NCBI GenBank assembly: GCA_950106755.1 | Contig: OX467086.1 | Span: forward strand, 16,634,001 to 16,698,000 | Direction: 5' to 3' | Length of the DNA: 64,000 bases | Source: Climacium dendroides | Lineage: Eukaryota; Streptophyta; Bryopsida; Hypnales; Climaciaceae | In this document: piece after piece, positions 12,445-24,575 of the stretch | Layout of the letters: each line of letters begins with the position of its first letter | Position numbering within the stretch: the first letter of the stretch is position 1 | The notes under the pieces: model-generated | Seen by the model: only the letters and a program-made list of their open reading frames with translations | What the model was told of the DNA's origin: nothing | Databases searched by the model: none | Position numbers and translations under genes: made by a program

Positions 12445-13374
12445 TTAACCTCTAAAAGGCTACTATCCTCTTGGGGGACCAAATGGATTTTAGGCAAGTT
12501 TTCATGACCTCAATTTTAAGTAATTCTTTTTGAAACCTCCTCACAAGATATGAAAACTTCCTAGCTTTGTGGGAATATAATTTTTATTTCAATCAATGCT
12601 TGGGAGAAAAAGTTATGTCATCCTAAATATAATTTTTATGTCACCAAGCAAAAAAAATCCACAAAAATTTGAAATTAAATTTTGAAATTTATTTTTTGTA
12701 TAGATCATATTTTTGTCTACATGTAAAGCTTTGATTCATTTCATTTGGATTAGTGATGTAAATATTATAAACAATCTTGTTTTTTGGACAATCTAAGCAT
12801 CTTCTTCAAGATATAACTTATAGGATTCATTTTTTAATTCAATTTTCACAATTTTTCCAAAAACATTTTTTGACAAGGTTAAATTTTCTTTCTAGAACAA
12901 TCTCACTGTCGGGATTATTGCCTTTCAATCCCATCTTAGAGCTATTAACAATTTAATTTTTCTTTCAATCTTGAACCAACTTCTATGTAACAATTTTTTA
13001 AAGAATGAAAATCAAGCTTTAAGAAAAAATTATTCTAGACTTTCAATTCAGTTCTTTAACATAAAATATTTTTAATTCAAAGTCCATATATAGTGCAAAA
13101 GTTTTCCACAAATGGTAGTCAAAGTCATTTGAAATTGCAAGTCAATGTTCAATTTTTTTTCCAACTTTGAATGCTAATATCTTCTAATCTATATGGTCAA
13201 ACTTCATGAAATTTGTATTACATAATCTGGGACAAGTGAAGTACAATATTCTATGGTTAGATTCTAAAAAAATTATTTTTTTGTTTTCTTGGATGAATGC
13301 AATAAAAATGGTAGTTTTGAATGATTTTTGATAGAAAAATGGTCTTGGTCTTTTTAAGGGTTAAAATGCAACTT
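12445..13374. mobile_element. TTAA-flanked element, long form (copy 1)
   Basis: Begins TTAA-CCTCTAAAAGG and ends TTTTTAAGGG-TTAA. Its interior is a diverged relative of 24,576-25,462. Both share GGGAGAAAAAGTTATG, AAGCTTTGATTCATT, ACAATCTAAGCATCTTCTT and ACAATCTCACTGT in the same order. No reading frame of note. Outside TTAA the two flanks do not match. This fits a piggyBac-like non-autonomous element. Confidence 0.7.
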
Positions 13375-14788
13375 GGAAGCACTATTACAAGATTCTATAG
13401 GTTACACAATTAAAAAGACAACAACAATGGATACATCTCCCATATATATTTTCAATAAAAATAAATAAAGATTTGAATAATATTATATTTTTTTAATAAT
13501 TCAATTGTTTCACTAAGTGATTTTTTGAGATGATAATTAATAATATTATTATTTTTTGTATTATAAAGTAAAACTACATAAAAACACTTCCTTGACATTT
13601 TTCCTATAGCTTCCCATCTTTACAATTATAAGAAAAATAAGATGGGTTATCTCTATATGCTCATGCTAAATAAAATAGAAGCGCTCTTAAGATTTTGTCA
13701 TGAGTTTTACAATAAAGAAGGTATAAATAAATAAATAATGACCTCCTATTTTGGTTTAAAAAATAAAAAATAGCACTGTTGAAGTTGAAAGACCTTGCTA
13801 CAATTCTTGACAGGCCCACGTTTTTTTTAAGTAGACCCTCCATAGAAATGATGTATTGGAAAACTAAAAGTAGCATGTGGATGACCTTGAGCCTTAAAAA
13901 TGTAACACTAAAGCACTTATTGTAACCTAAAAAAGTTGATGAATGACCTTCAAGGAAAATGAAGAATGCACTTATTTATCCAAGGATCTCATAATTTTGG
14001 ATTGACTACCTTTGTAATAAGCCTCATCCTTCTAGGATTGTCCCTCAAAGAATGGGCCAATAACTAGAAATGAATTAAAGAATCCTTACACTCTTATGTT
14101 TCCATGTTGTAATTATTTATTCTTGAAATGTTTAGAGAAAAAATCACATGTCACCTATAACTAAAAAAATTCAGATTATTTTGTAAAAAATTGAAATGAT
14201 GGAAATTATTTTAAAGAAAAATGTAAAGAAAAATTCAAATCTATTCCAAAATTAGCTCAAAAAATCTAATTTTTTTCAAAGGTGTATGTAATACCATGGA
14301 ATATGGCATGAAGTCAAATAATTTCCTTGTCTTCCTATAATTAGAAAATCAATAGACCATAGTCAATATTGGCCTATAGTTCAAATTGCTATAAAACATT
14401 CAATTTTTGGATTTTTTTTCAAATTTTCCAATTGGAGTAGAAGCCACACTTCAATAGCTTTGTTTCATTACATGTGCACAAATTCAAAAAAAATAACTTT
14501 TATATCTCAAATTCACATTATTTAAGAGCAAGGAGCTTTAGAAGATACCAAAATGCACTATATAATGATCCGTGCATTTAGCATCGTTTTATATAGAAAA
14601 GTCAATAATATGACAAAGAGAGGATTTTCAATACTACCTTCTTGCAAAGGTGTTCAACCAAGTCCCCATAAGATTTGGATGAAATGTTTCTTTTCCCCAT
14701 CTCAAAGCTTGATGCTAATTGTCATCCAAAAGTCATTTTTTGGCCTCTTGGTGTCTCAGGTTTAAATAAAAGACACTTTATACTAGGG
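13375..14788. other. AT-rich intergenic DNA
   Basis: No gene recognised. Confidence 0.45.
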
Positions 14789-15625
14789 AGTGCTAGCATG
14801 TGAGCATCCATCCATTAAGATATGTTGTTTATATGTTTGTTTGTTTTGTTTATTATGATAGGATCTCCCAGATTGTGTGTCCCTTGGTCACGTTCTTCGT
14901 ACGGTTGAAAAGCCCTTTGTGAGGAATGATGCATGGGCTTTGTTTCATGGCATTTAGACTGATAGGGTGAAAGCTATGGATTTTTGAGTTATTTTTGTCC
15001 ATCCATTAAGATAGGTTGTTTGTATGTTTGTTATGATGAGATCTCTTTATCGTGTTCTTTGTACAATCAGAAAGCCCTTTGCAAGGAGGGATGCACATGC
15101 TTTGTTTCATAGCATTTGGACCAATGTGATAAAAGTTATAGGTTTTTGAGTTGTTCTTGTCCATCCTTTAAGATAGGTTGTTTGTTAGTTTAATTTAGTT
15201 TAGTTTGTTATAGTAAGATCTCCCAAACCGTATGTCCTCCAATCGCGTTCTTCATACCATCAGAAGGCCCTCTGTGAAGAAGGGTGCACAAGCTTTGTTT
15301 CATGGCATTTGCACCGATGGAGTGAAAGCTATGGGTTTTTGAGTTATTTTTGGTTAAAAAAATTAGAAAATTACTTTTACTTTTATTTTGCCTATGGCAA
15401 CGACACAAGGCACACTTGTAGAATTTAAGAACCCATGAGTCTATAGTATAGACACCTTCTATGATTATAGGTGTTTACGTTATAGATACCTATGTTATAA
15501 ACTCTTTGAACCATGTTATAGTGTACCCATGTTATAAACACCTTCAAATGGTTGTAGATACATACCTACAACTAGGTCCAAGGCTCATAGGCTTACATCT
15601 TGGTGCTCATACCCAACATCATTAT
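14789..15625. mobile_element. Inverted-repeat element carrying a tandem array
   Basis: The left end AGTGCTAGCATGTGA is the same as the left end of the element at 37,404, and the last ~200 bp (from about 15,420) match that element's interior (ACCTATGTTATAAA, TTATAAACACCTTCAAATG). The right end is diverged. Between them sits a three-unit tandem array. I read this as a larger member of the family at 37,404-37,643. Confidence 0.55.
14809..15352. repeat. Tandem array, three ~160-190-bp units
   Basis: Units begin at about 14,809, 15,000 and 15,162 with CATCC(A/T)TTAAGATAGGTTG. Each runs through GATCTC, CGTTCTTC, a GCATTTG block and a GGTTTTTGAGTTATTTTT end. Divergence is about 15-25 percent by eye. 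Confidence 0.85.
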
Positions 15626-16136
15626 TCTACACCTAAAGGCCAATCACATAGATTTCAACCTTTTGTCCAATCACATAGATTTCAGCCTTTTGTCCAATCA
15701 CAAGTATGAATTTTGGACCTCTTTCACAACAAATTAGCCCAACCTCAAGGTATAAAATGTCCCTAACTTGCAAAGTGGCAAACAATGAAATACTGAAATA
15801 CAAGTGGATCCAAGTGGATCTACCTGAACTGAAGGTGGGTTCCCCAGTATTGTTTTGTACACTGTACTGTACAGTCCAGGTTTGTGAGAAGCGTCTGCTC
15901 CAGAAGTTTACCGTATTTAGAAGTGTGCAGAGGTTCAGAATGCAATCCTGCAGATTGAACGGAACGACGCTTGAACACTCAACATGAGGCTAAGCTAGAA
16001 TTCTCATTTTCAGAGGTCGTGAAACGTGTGAAGAATCCTCTCGTGCAGATTTGGAGATTATCGCATGTTTCAAACTTTTTGAATTCCTGGGCTCAAGAAA
16101 TTCCTGGCCGGAACTCCCAGAATGCGGCTGCTGGAA
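15626..16136. other. Moderately GC-rich stretch, gene-like but unassigned
   Basis: Base composition rises and codon-like runs appear, but I recognise no protein. It contains a CAAGTGGATC double repeat near 15,803 and a TGTACA-rich stretch near 15,860. Confidence 0.3.
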
Positions 16137-16307
16137 CTGACGGAGGAAGGGACAACACGCACTCAGAATCGGCACAAATACCTTGAAGTGCAACTGACGG
16201 AGGAAGGGACAACGCGCACTCAGAATCGGCGCAAATACCTTGAAGTGCAACTGACGGAGGAAGGGACAACGCACACTCAGAATCGGCAGAAATACTTTGA
16301 AGTGCAA
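16137..16307 (+). repeat. 57-bp tandem repeat, three copies
   Basis: Units at 16,137-16,193, 16,194-16,250 and 16,251-16,307 differ at only a few bases. The period is 19 codons, and the plus-strand frame (16,122-16,340) stays open, reading LTEEGTTRTQNRRKYLEVQ per unit. The minus strand is open too. Whether either frame is translated is unknown. Confidence 0.9.
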
Positions 16308-16376
16308 CTCAAAGATTGTTTTTGCTTTGACTTTCGATGAAGTACATCCTACCGTTCCACTGTTATTGTACTCCTA

Positions 16377-16476
16377 TGAATTCATCATTTTAATCAATCC
16401 AAACATTGGAAGTTAAGAATAAGAGATGAATTCATCATTTTAATCAATCCAAACATTGGAAGTTAAGAATAAGAGA
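16377..16476. repeat. Exact 50-bp tandem duplication
   Basis: Copies at 16,377-16,426 and 16,427-16,476 begin TGAATTCATCATTTTAATCA and appear identical, so the duplication is recent. Confidence 0.92.
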
Positions 16477-17382
16477 TAGATATAGAGGTTGAAAGTTGAT
16501 CATGAGTTCATTCAACTTTGAAAGCTATGTGAATAACAACGACAAATATTCCCTAGCATTAAACTAGTTACACCTTCGCAAATTCAAATGTACATTCAAT
16601 TTGAAAGTCCATCTTTCCCAATCCTTCTCATGAAAATGAGGAAGATTGAACAAAACAAAGCATGAAGCTCTCACAAAGCATGAAACTCTCAATGAGGGTT
16701 TACACACTAGTGTTTCATAAATCGAAGGTTGTAGACCCACACAAATTTAACCATGTAAGGATGATGTAGACCAAAGTGGTCTGATGGATGAAAGAGAATA
16801 CTTCTATGCCTGTGTGAGGTACGTAGAAGTGTATATATTCATCCTTGGAATTTTGTGCAAGAAAGGGAGGCCTTGCAGAACAGTATTGCAGGTTTCATTG
16901 ACCTGCGATGAGTGCTTTTGATTTTAGTTAAGTAAATGATTCACATTGTAACAAAAAAGGGTGATTTCCATAGGTTTAATCAGGAAACTTAACGGCCGCA
17001 ATTCTTCGTACAAGTTATAGCCATGGAGAATGAGACAACATTCAGAGAAACAACCCTGAGGTATTAGAAGCCAACACACGTACATATAAACGGTAAGGGA
17101 TGAAAAGTCCTTTTTAACCATGAAACGTTTCAACTTTGCCTGTTTTCAACATGACAGTATTTTTGTACACGCTAGAGCTAGAGAAATTTGACGTCGCTGA
17201 GAATCCGAAAGAGCCTCTCAGGACGTTCAACTACTGTCAGTCCTGAACAAGTGACAGCAGGGGGCTTCCATCGTAAGGCCGATCATAAGATTTTGCCTGC
17301 AGAGCCTCCAATTCTGTGATCTCCAAATGATCGAAATAATCTAGGGTGTACCTCACAAAAACAATCTTACTAGGGTTACATG
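16477..17382 (-). other. Downstream region of the SERK-like gene
   Basis: Lies just beyond the receptor-kinase stop codon. It probably holds its 3' untranslated region. No other gene recognised. Confidence 0.4.
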
Positions 17383-20300
17383 CTATCTGGGCCCTGACAA
17401 TTGAATGGCTTCAATGTCCCATGAAGAATCTTCCACTAATTCACAATACCTACGTGGGAGCAGCGCCTCTCTGCTCCTTCGGCTCTCCACTTCTCGCCAT
17501 TGCTCCCACCGCTCAGCCAGGCCATCGCCCTCCAGCATTCGTACCACATCGAGCATTTTGGGGCGTTCTGTGGGGAGGACTTGAGTGCACAGCAATGCGA
17601 CCTGGTGCATCAAATGGAAGGCACAACTACATCACTTCACTTGAATCCACTAGCTTTGGTTCAAGCATTATCGTCGAAACAAGATGACAAAAACTTACTT
17701 AGCAAAGACATGACGAATGTCAAAAGATGGATCAAAGGATTCATGGTTCTAATGTGATCATTTCTAATGGATCATACTAAGGAAGAGATAATTCAGATGG
17801 GGCCCTAATTTTATATCACCAGAATCAGTGAAGAACATCGCGTGTTAGTCCAAAAGTAATAAAACTAGCAACAAGATAGTCCTCATGTGAATCAAAAAGA
17901 CTGTAAAAATTCAAAAATCCCGACCTGAGCTTCTTGGTTCTTTAGGGGTTCAGCGAGGGATACTGTGTGATCATCGATAGCATCTTCAGTTGAGTTGCTA
18001 ATATGATATCAATCGGAAAGCTCCCCAAAGACGAGGTTTGCAATTATGTGCTTGGAGGATTGATTTCATAAACATGGATTGATTGTTAGAGGGACAGGAG
18101 GATTATTAGAGAGAAGTAAAAGTTATGTTACCTGCACCATCTCTTCCAGCTCCAGAGAATTGTACTCTGACTTCAGTTCTGCGTCCACCAACAAATCCAG
18201 ACGCTTCTCGGCTTGAAGTTTCTTAACCTGTAATACGATGCATCGTCAGATCCTCAATTATAACTTCGCCACTCTGGCTGTGACATTCACACCAAGCTGG
18301 TTATTACAACCTTGAGAGGGATAAAATAAAACCGTCACAATGGAGGATTGAGATTGGAGGGTAAGTGTTTTGACCCCTTGATCTTAGTCTCGTTTTTTTG
18401 TCTCTCTAAAAAGTTCAGACATTCCAAACGTATGACTGTATCCTAAGAATGGAAGCATGAACCTTACCCAATCAAGGAGCATCATGTCATTCTGACTCGA
18501 TAGCCGGCCGAACTCAAACGCCCTCTGCCCTGTAATGAGCTCCAGCAAGAGCACGCCATATCCAAAGACATCAGTCTTTTCAGAGGATTGGCCAGTAGAG
18601 AGATACTCAGGTGCAATGTGCCCAACGGTGCCTCGCACTGCCGTCGTTACATGCGAGTCTCGGTGGTCCAACAGCTTGGCCAGACCAAAGTCTCCAACTA
18701 CTGCTTCAAAATCTTCATCCAGCAATATGTTGGCTGCCTTCACATCCCGGTGGATGATTTTGGGATCGCAATGCACGTGCAAGTAGAGTAGGCCTCGAGC
18801 AGCTCCGAGCGCAATGCACTTGCGCGTTGGCCAATCTAATGCCGGCTTCCCGGCCACTGAATCTGTCGATCACAAAGTTTAACGAATCATCAATGACCAG
18901 ATAATCATAATTGCCATCATTTTTAGTTTTCCTAACACGAGCTCAACCCCTTGTTTTCATGGTCTCAATATCACGAAATTTGATCGATCATATTGTGAAA
19001 ACCCAATAAATCAGATAGAGTTAATCATTTCTCCACCAGAATCAGTGAACGTTGAATGGGTTAGTCGAGAATAAATGAAATAGAATAAAAGATATTCCGC
19101 ATAAGACGACCTCAAAACTGGTAAAATAAAATTATGAGGCTCAGTTTGGGCGTCTTGGTCCTTCAGGGGCTAACTTACCTCGAAGACGAGATGCCACACT
19201 ACCATTGGGCATGTAAGGGTAAACAAGAAGGCGCTCTGTTGGAGTCATGCAAAAACCTCTCAAGCGCAGGAGGTTTCTGTGCACAGCCAGTGAAATCATT
19301 TCCACTTCAGTCTGAAACTGCATTTCAGCTCCAGGACTGCCTTCACCCTTCAAACGCTTAACAGCCACAATAGTCCCGTCCGACAGATGGCCCTTATAGA
19401 CGTTCCCGAAACCCCCTTTCCCAAGAATGTACTTGACATTGAAATTGTCAGTAGCAATCTGGAGTTCCCGGAATGAGAATTTCTTGAGCTGTCCTAGTAG
19501 CACATCAGGGTCTTGTTGCTCTGGACATTTAGTTCACCATATTTGATTTTAGAAACATGGTGAATTGAGATCATAATTCAAGCCACTCGCTACAAAAATC
19601 ATCACATTATTCTGTAACTACTTTTCATGATCAGTTTTAACAAAACGCAATGAGTGTTAAGATTTGGGCAGCTTGATGGCAGTAATCTGATCCTTCTGTG
19701 GATAGTGATTATAGTATAAAAAGAGTGTGAAAAATGAAGTGCTGCAAGTACTACCATAAACATCGAAGAAGACTTGTCTGGCATTCCGGCGACGCCACCA
19801 TAGGAAGCCCAAGACAAAGGTCCCAACTAACACTGCTGCTCCCAGAGATAAACCACATGCTACAGCTGATGAGTTTGATCTTTTGCTTCGGTCAGCTGCA
19901 GTCAATTCACGCAGTTCAATACATTAACTCAAGCACGCCTCTCCTCCTGCTGAATCCATTTAGTTTCTACTTGGTAATGAACATCACACATCTATAACTC
20001 ACCTATTCACCAAAAAAATGGCAAGCTAATAATGTGCAACAGTATAACAAGTCTTACAAATTAAACTCCAGTATCTTCTTCAGTGTAGTTACAACTCTTT
20101 CAATATGATGCAACTCATGAAGCAAACAAAGATTTAGTTTGTAAACAAGGATGTACTTGGCTTTCCAGAGGAACATGGAAAAGTTAGGTTAGAAACGCAC
20201 TGTCGACAATATTTATGTTTGCAGGATTGGGAAGTGGAGGGTCACCGGGACACTCCTTCCTTATAGCCCATCCACACAAGTTCACATTTCCGTCCGCTCT

Positions 20301-22266
20301 GCATTGCAAATAGACCCCCCCAAGTCAAGAAATGACGGTAATGATTATCCAGCTGTACGCTTTGTTTCGTGGTGTATCTTGAAATGGAAACTCCAATAAA
20401 TTTTCGCCACTATTTCTTGATCTAGTGTGAAGGTTAAATCCCTACGTCAATAAGAGAGCATTGCAAGTGTTTCCTCTTTCGATGCAGGTTCGGTATCTAC
20501 ATCCTAATGTCACAATCTAGGAGTACTACCTATTACTCAAGGATAAGCAAAGTTTGAACTTCTCTGTAATAGATCTTGGTTTCTCAGCAACAGAGGTATG
20601 GCATTCTTACATCAGCGTTTTCAGTGTCGAGTTGGGAACGAAACCCGACAAGTCGTTGTTTGAAATATCCCTGACATGAAGTTAAAAACAAGTGTCATTC
20701 TAGAGTGTACATGGAGTCAGCATGCTGCAGACAATTGCCCTCCAAACCCCTAAATATCCTGAACAAATGTTCACGTCACCGCAGTCACGAGTTGAATAGC
20801 AATCTTTGTAGGATTGGTGCAAACGAACACACGGCTTACAGTGATTGTAAAGAAGACATATTGCTGACAAATACTGGAAAACTTCCATTGAAGTGATTCC
20901 CTCCCAAATTTCTGTAGAGATACACACAAGCAGTACAAAACCGTCTTGTCAAAATCCGTTTTACCAGAATGCAAAGTTTTTTTCATGTTTTTACTTGGCT
21001 ATCACCATTTTAACAAAAGTGAGAAAGTGACAAAATCCCTTGAAACTCCCTTGACGTATGAAAGAGTTCTTACAAATTTACTAAGCTTGTCAGGTTGACA
21101 ATGGCGCGGGGAATCGCACCATAGAAGGCATTCCTGGACAAGTCCAAAACCGCCAGCTTTGATAGCTTCCCGATCTCCGCGGGGAGCCGTCCGGTTATCG
21201 AATTGTTGGTAATTATCCTGCAGGGGAGCCAAAACGATCATTAACTCACAAGTTGGTGAAAACCACGAGTATGAATCAAATGTTCTGTAGTTAGACTCAG
21301 AAAGATATCAATCCATGTAACGAAGCTCATCCTCAAAGTAAGCTGAAGGTGCTTACAGACGCTGAAGATTTGGAAGGCTCCCAATAAGATGAGATAGGGT
21401 TCCAGATAAACCATGCGAAGGTAACGCCCTGAACCATCCCAAAATCCCAAGAAACCAGGGTTAAAATTTCAATCCCAATATCTACTATCAATATGCATGT
21501 GTCAACTTGTGGCCACATCTAAAATGTAGATTAATCAAAGGCTCGAAATTCGAACTTAATGCAAAAAATGATGAGCATGTGATAATATAAGGTTTATAAC
21601 AACAATTTTCGCTCCAAAACTGGAATTAACTCTGGGGAAAGTGGCACGTACAAGCCAGAGACCGATTGGTTGGCATCGCACTCCACGAAGGCAAACGTGC
21701 AAGGTGACAAATAGTTCGGATCCCATGACGCGAGTACATTCTCAGGGTCAACGAACGCTTCCTTTATAGCAGATAAAGACCTCACTGCACCCAAATTACT
21801 CAAAGTTAGCATCCTACTATCCAACATCAATAGGTTGAAACTTGAACTCAATTAAGCAAGTGAAAATGCTCAAGAAATCTGAAGAAATCCTCTTCTTGTG
21901 ATACACCTTCACCATGACCTCTCTATGACTTCAACTCCATTCCTCTAGGAGAACAGTAACTCATTCCTACAGTATGGAAAAAAGAAGTCAGGCACTCTGT
22001 AGTTGCCATGACAATTGCACAGTAGCACTTTGATTCTATCTCTGAAAGAGTGTGTCACTAAATAGACAGAGAATGTGGCAAATCATAACTTTCATGTTTC
22101 CGGTGATTAATCAAACTTCTCCCTGAAGAGCCTCATTCTCGAAACATTCACCAAGAAGTGAGAAAACAGAAGCCGTACCTTCAGGATTTCCGTCCAGGGC
22201 ATAGACTGTGGTCAGAACGTGGAGCCATGTTAGGGTACTCAACACTCTTGCAGCAAAGTTGGGCAT
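17383..22266 (-). CDS. SERK-like LRR receptor kinase (12 exons)
   Basis: Plasma-membrane co-receptor kinase of the SERK family (LRR-RLK subfamily II), which pairs with ligand-binding LRR receptors. Exons by coordinate: 22,266-22,179; 21,784-21,652; 21,428-21,357; 21,217-21,074; 20,911-20,840; 20,670-20,611; 20,298-20,201; 19,895-19,755; 19,520-19,179; 18,862-18,468; 18,227-18,132; 17,601-17,383. All junctions are GT-AG, phases agree, and the total is 1,860 nt (619 residues plus stop), normal for SERKs. Visible in order: signal peptide, LRR cap ([12 protein letters not shown]), about five LRRs, a short [10 protein letters not shown] linker, a membrane helix before WWRRRNA, then an RD kinase with [47 protein letters not shown] and the family C-end [13 protein letters not shown] to LSGPR. 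The proline-rich linker is shorter than in canonical SERKs. The exact start is the least certain part: two further in-frame ATGs lie upstream. Confidence 0.95.
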
Positions 22267-23685
22267 CCTGGCCTTGTGGCCAACATTTCTTGACATTGCT
22301 GGAAACTCTTCCGCTCTCCCTTGCAGCTTTCTTTTCATTGTAAGCTGAAGATTTGCTCCAGTTTTTCCACTTTCCTATCTTTTTCCCAATCCCCACTCTC
22401 ACTCATTTTTTAGTTAGTGTTACACTCTCCCTCACGCAGTAGGTTTTCGGCCATGGCTTAACCTACTCATCCAAGCTCCTGCATCCAGAAGCAAAAGCCT
22501 TCGATTCTGCAGAAGTCACTTAAGGATCATTCTCCCACCCCCACGACAATCGAATCCTGGATCTTCACATAGCTTAAAAACTAACACTAAAGAAGGGCAA
22601 AAGTGTCGATGGCCCAAGAATGTACCCAGAAGAAGGATTTGAGCAAGTATGCATGCTCAACTCAAATGACCTAACTGAACTCCATATCCAATCTCCAACT
22701 AAGACTGATCATTACAAACGAAAACTACACGCTGTTTTCTGAAACAACACGGTCTACTTACAGTCCAAGTCACGGCATCACAAGGGCTCGAGGGTAAAGA
22801 TAGGTGCTTTGGCACCAACATAGGACTCTCAGGCATTCCCAAAGCGCCTACAACGCTCCTACCACACATCCTCATTCTATCTTTCACAAATCTGAAGAAG
22901 CTCACACAACCATGACTACATTGGAAAGGGAGAATAGCAAGAACGGGTTTCATTCTCGTTCTTGAAACAGACTCAAGAAGTGTCCTCCTCTTCCCTCTTC
23001 GCCATTCCTAGTCTTCCTCGGAGCTTCAAACCACACAAAGACATACAGCGCAATTCTATCCCTCCACTCTCTCACTTCCTCAAGGAGATGGCTAGCTTCG
23101 CATCCTCATGTGTTGTCTAAGTTCCAAGCAAAGATGAGTTTAACGCCACCAATGTACACAGTCCCATCCAACCCAGGCCTCCATCTCTGACACTGGAGGA
23201 GCTCCCTCTACTCCAGAAAAGGAGCCCAAGGACATCACACGCCATTCGCCCTCCCACACACACCCAATTCGTGTACAAGTGTACAGCAGCTAAGCTCACA
23301 GTAGCATGTTCCAAGCTCCCTTTCTCTTCACCGGCAAGCTGTGGGTACTACGTGACAAGCCATAATGTACCAAACCTTGCTGCTCTCATCTCCGGACGGA
23401 CGGCCCCAGTCCAGCTCAAGCTTTCGCCATCTCTGACAGCTGCTGCAGCGGGCCACCCTCCTGACACAGACTCCTTCTTTCTGATCATCTGGCTTTGAAG
23501 CTATCTCTCTCTCTCTCAATCCTTGCTGACAGGCTGCAACAAGCCTTTGCTTGTTTTGCTTCCTAGCTTAGCTTCCTTGCCGTAGCTTAGAAAATTCTCT
23601 CAAAAACTCTCTCCCCAAAAGTAGCTTATCATAGCTTGCTTAGAGCACACATATCTCTCCTGCTTCTGCACCAGAGCCATCAGCC
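22267..23685. promoter_or_regulatory. Intergenic region, probable divergent promoter
   Basis: Lies between the start of the SERK-like gene (minus) and a possible plus-strand start at 23,686. It probably holds the SERK 5' leader and promoter. At 23,498-23,680 there is a CT-rich stretch (CTCTCTCTCTCT, CTCTCTCCCC) typical of plant 5' leaders on the plus strand. No coding region recognised within. Confidence 0.4.
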
Positions 23686-23987
23686 ATGCCTGCTTGGCCG
23701 GTGCCTATGATGGTGCTCCTGCTGCTGGTTTTCGTTGAGGTTGAAGACTCATTTCCATCATAACTTCTATGTCATGCCAAGTTTGCCTGGAGAAGTAAAG
23801 TAAGTTAAGTGTGATTATGGAACTTCATTGTGTTGGTAATGGCTGTGCATGATCATGAATAGGATTACGATACTGTACGTATGTACATGCATTGTGAATC
23901 TGTGATCATTTTCATCTGAGGCAGGAGGTGAATGTCGCTTGGGGTGCCATGAGTGTTGGTCCGGGGAGCAGTCCATGTGGAGTATAA
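23686..23987 (+). CDS. Possible short secreted-peptide gene, two exons
   Basis: An ATG in good context (CAGCCATGCC) opens a signal-peptide-like start, MPAWPVPMMVLLLLVFVE, at 23,686-23,739. GTTGAA follows as a possible donor. An acceptor (GAGGCAG) before 23,925 gives an in-frame second exon, 23,925-23,987, ending GPGSSPCGV and a stop. The product would be 38 residues. Without splicing the frame ends after 25 residues. The GPGSSP stretch recalls the segment before the cysteine core of EPF-like peptides, but that core is absent downstream as far as I can see. It may be a truncated gene or chance. Confidence 0.35.
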
Positions 23988-24575
23988 CATAGGAAGCTTG
24001 AGGGTTGGAAAACCAACTGGGTTATAAAATGGTTCAATTGTGACTCAAGGATTAGGTCACAAATGTATGTCTTTACAACATGAATTTAGTCACATTCCAA
24101 AAACGGCTAAGCCATATTCAATGGGCATCTTTAAATAATCACCTTCGGTAGAACCATTTAGAACCATTTAGAACCCTATTGGTGTGACAATCTTCTTCCT
24201 TAGTTGTGTGGGCACATTTGTCGGAAAATGATTTTCAAATAGATGCCAATTTTTGAAAAATCATTCTTAAAGAAATTGTTTGGAGAAAAGTCATGCTATG
24301 GAATATTGTTGTTCTGAGCATCTTCAAAAGCATACTATGAAAAAAGAAATGGCAAAACTATACACTATTTGAATGCGAGAGACTAGGATTTTGTTATACC
24401 AATAATGAATAAATACTTTTAAGTTCATTGTTTATTCAATAGGCGTCATGACTACATTGTAAATGAATGTGGAATTCTTTTTTAATTGCCAACAAGGTTC
24501 AACAAAAATTAAGACATTTTTAACCTTGAAAGGATGAGACCTATCAACAAGAGAGGCAACCAAAATGATTTGATT
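23988..24575. other. AT-rich intergenic DNA
   Basis: No gene recognised. A triple AGAACCATTT repeat lies near 24,150. Confidence 0.45.

Noticed and set aside
18535..18791. Plus-strand frames over the kinase domain
   Set aside because: They lie opposite the SERK kinase exon, which has clear motifs on the minus strand.
23925..23987. Firm assignment of the small peptide to the EPF-like family
   Set aside because: Only a short GPGSSP stretch is similar. The cysteine-rich core that defines the family was not found downstream.
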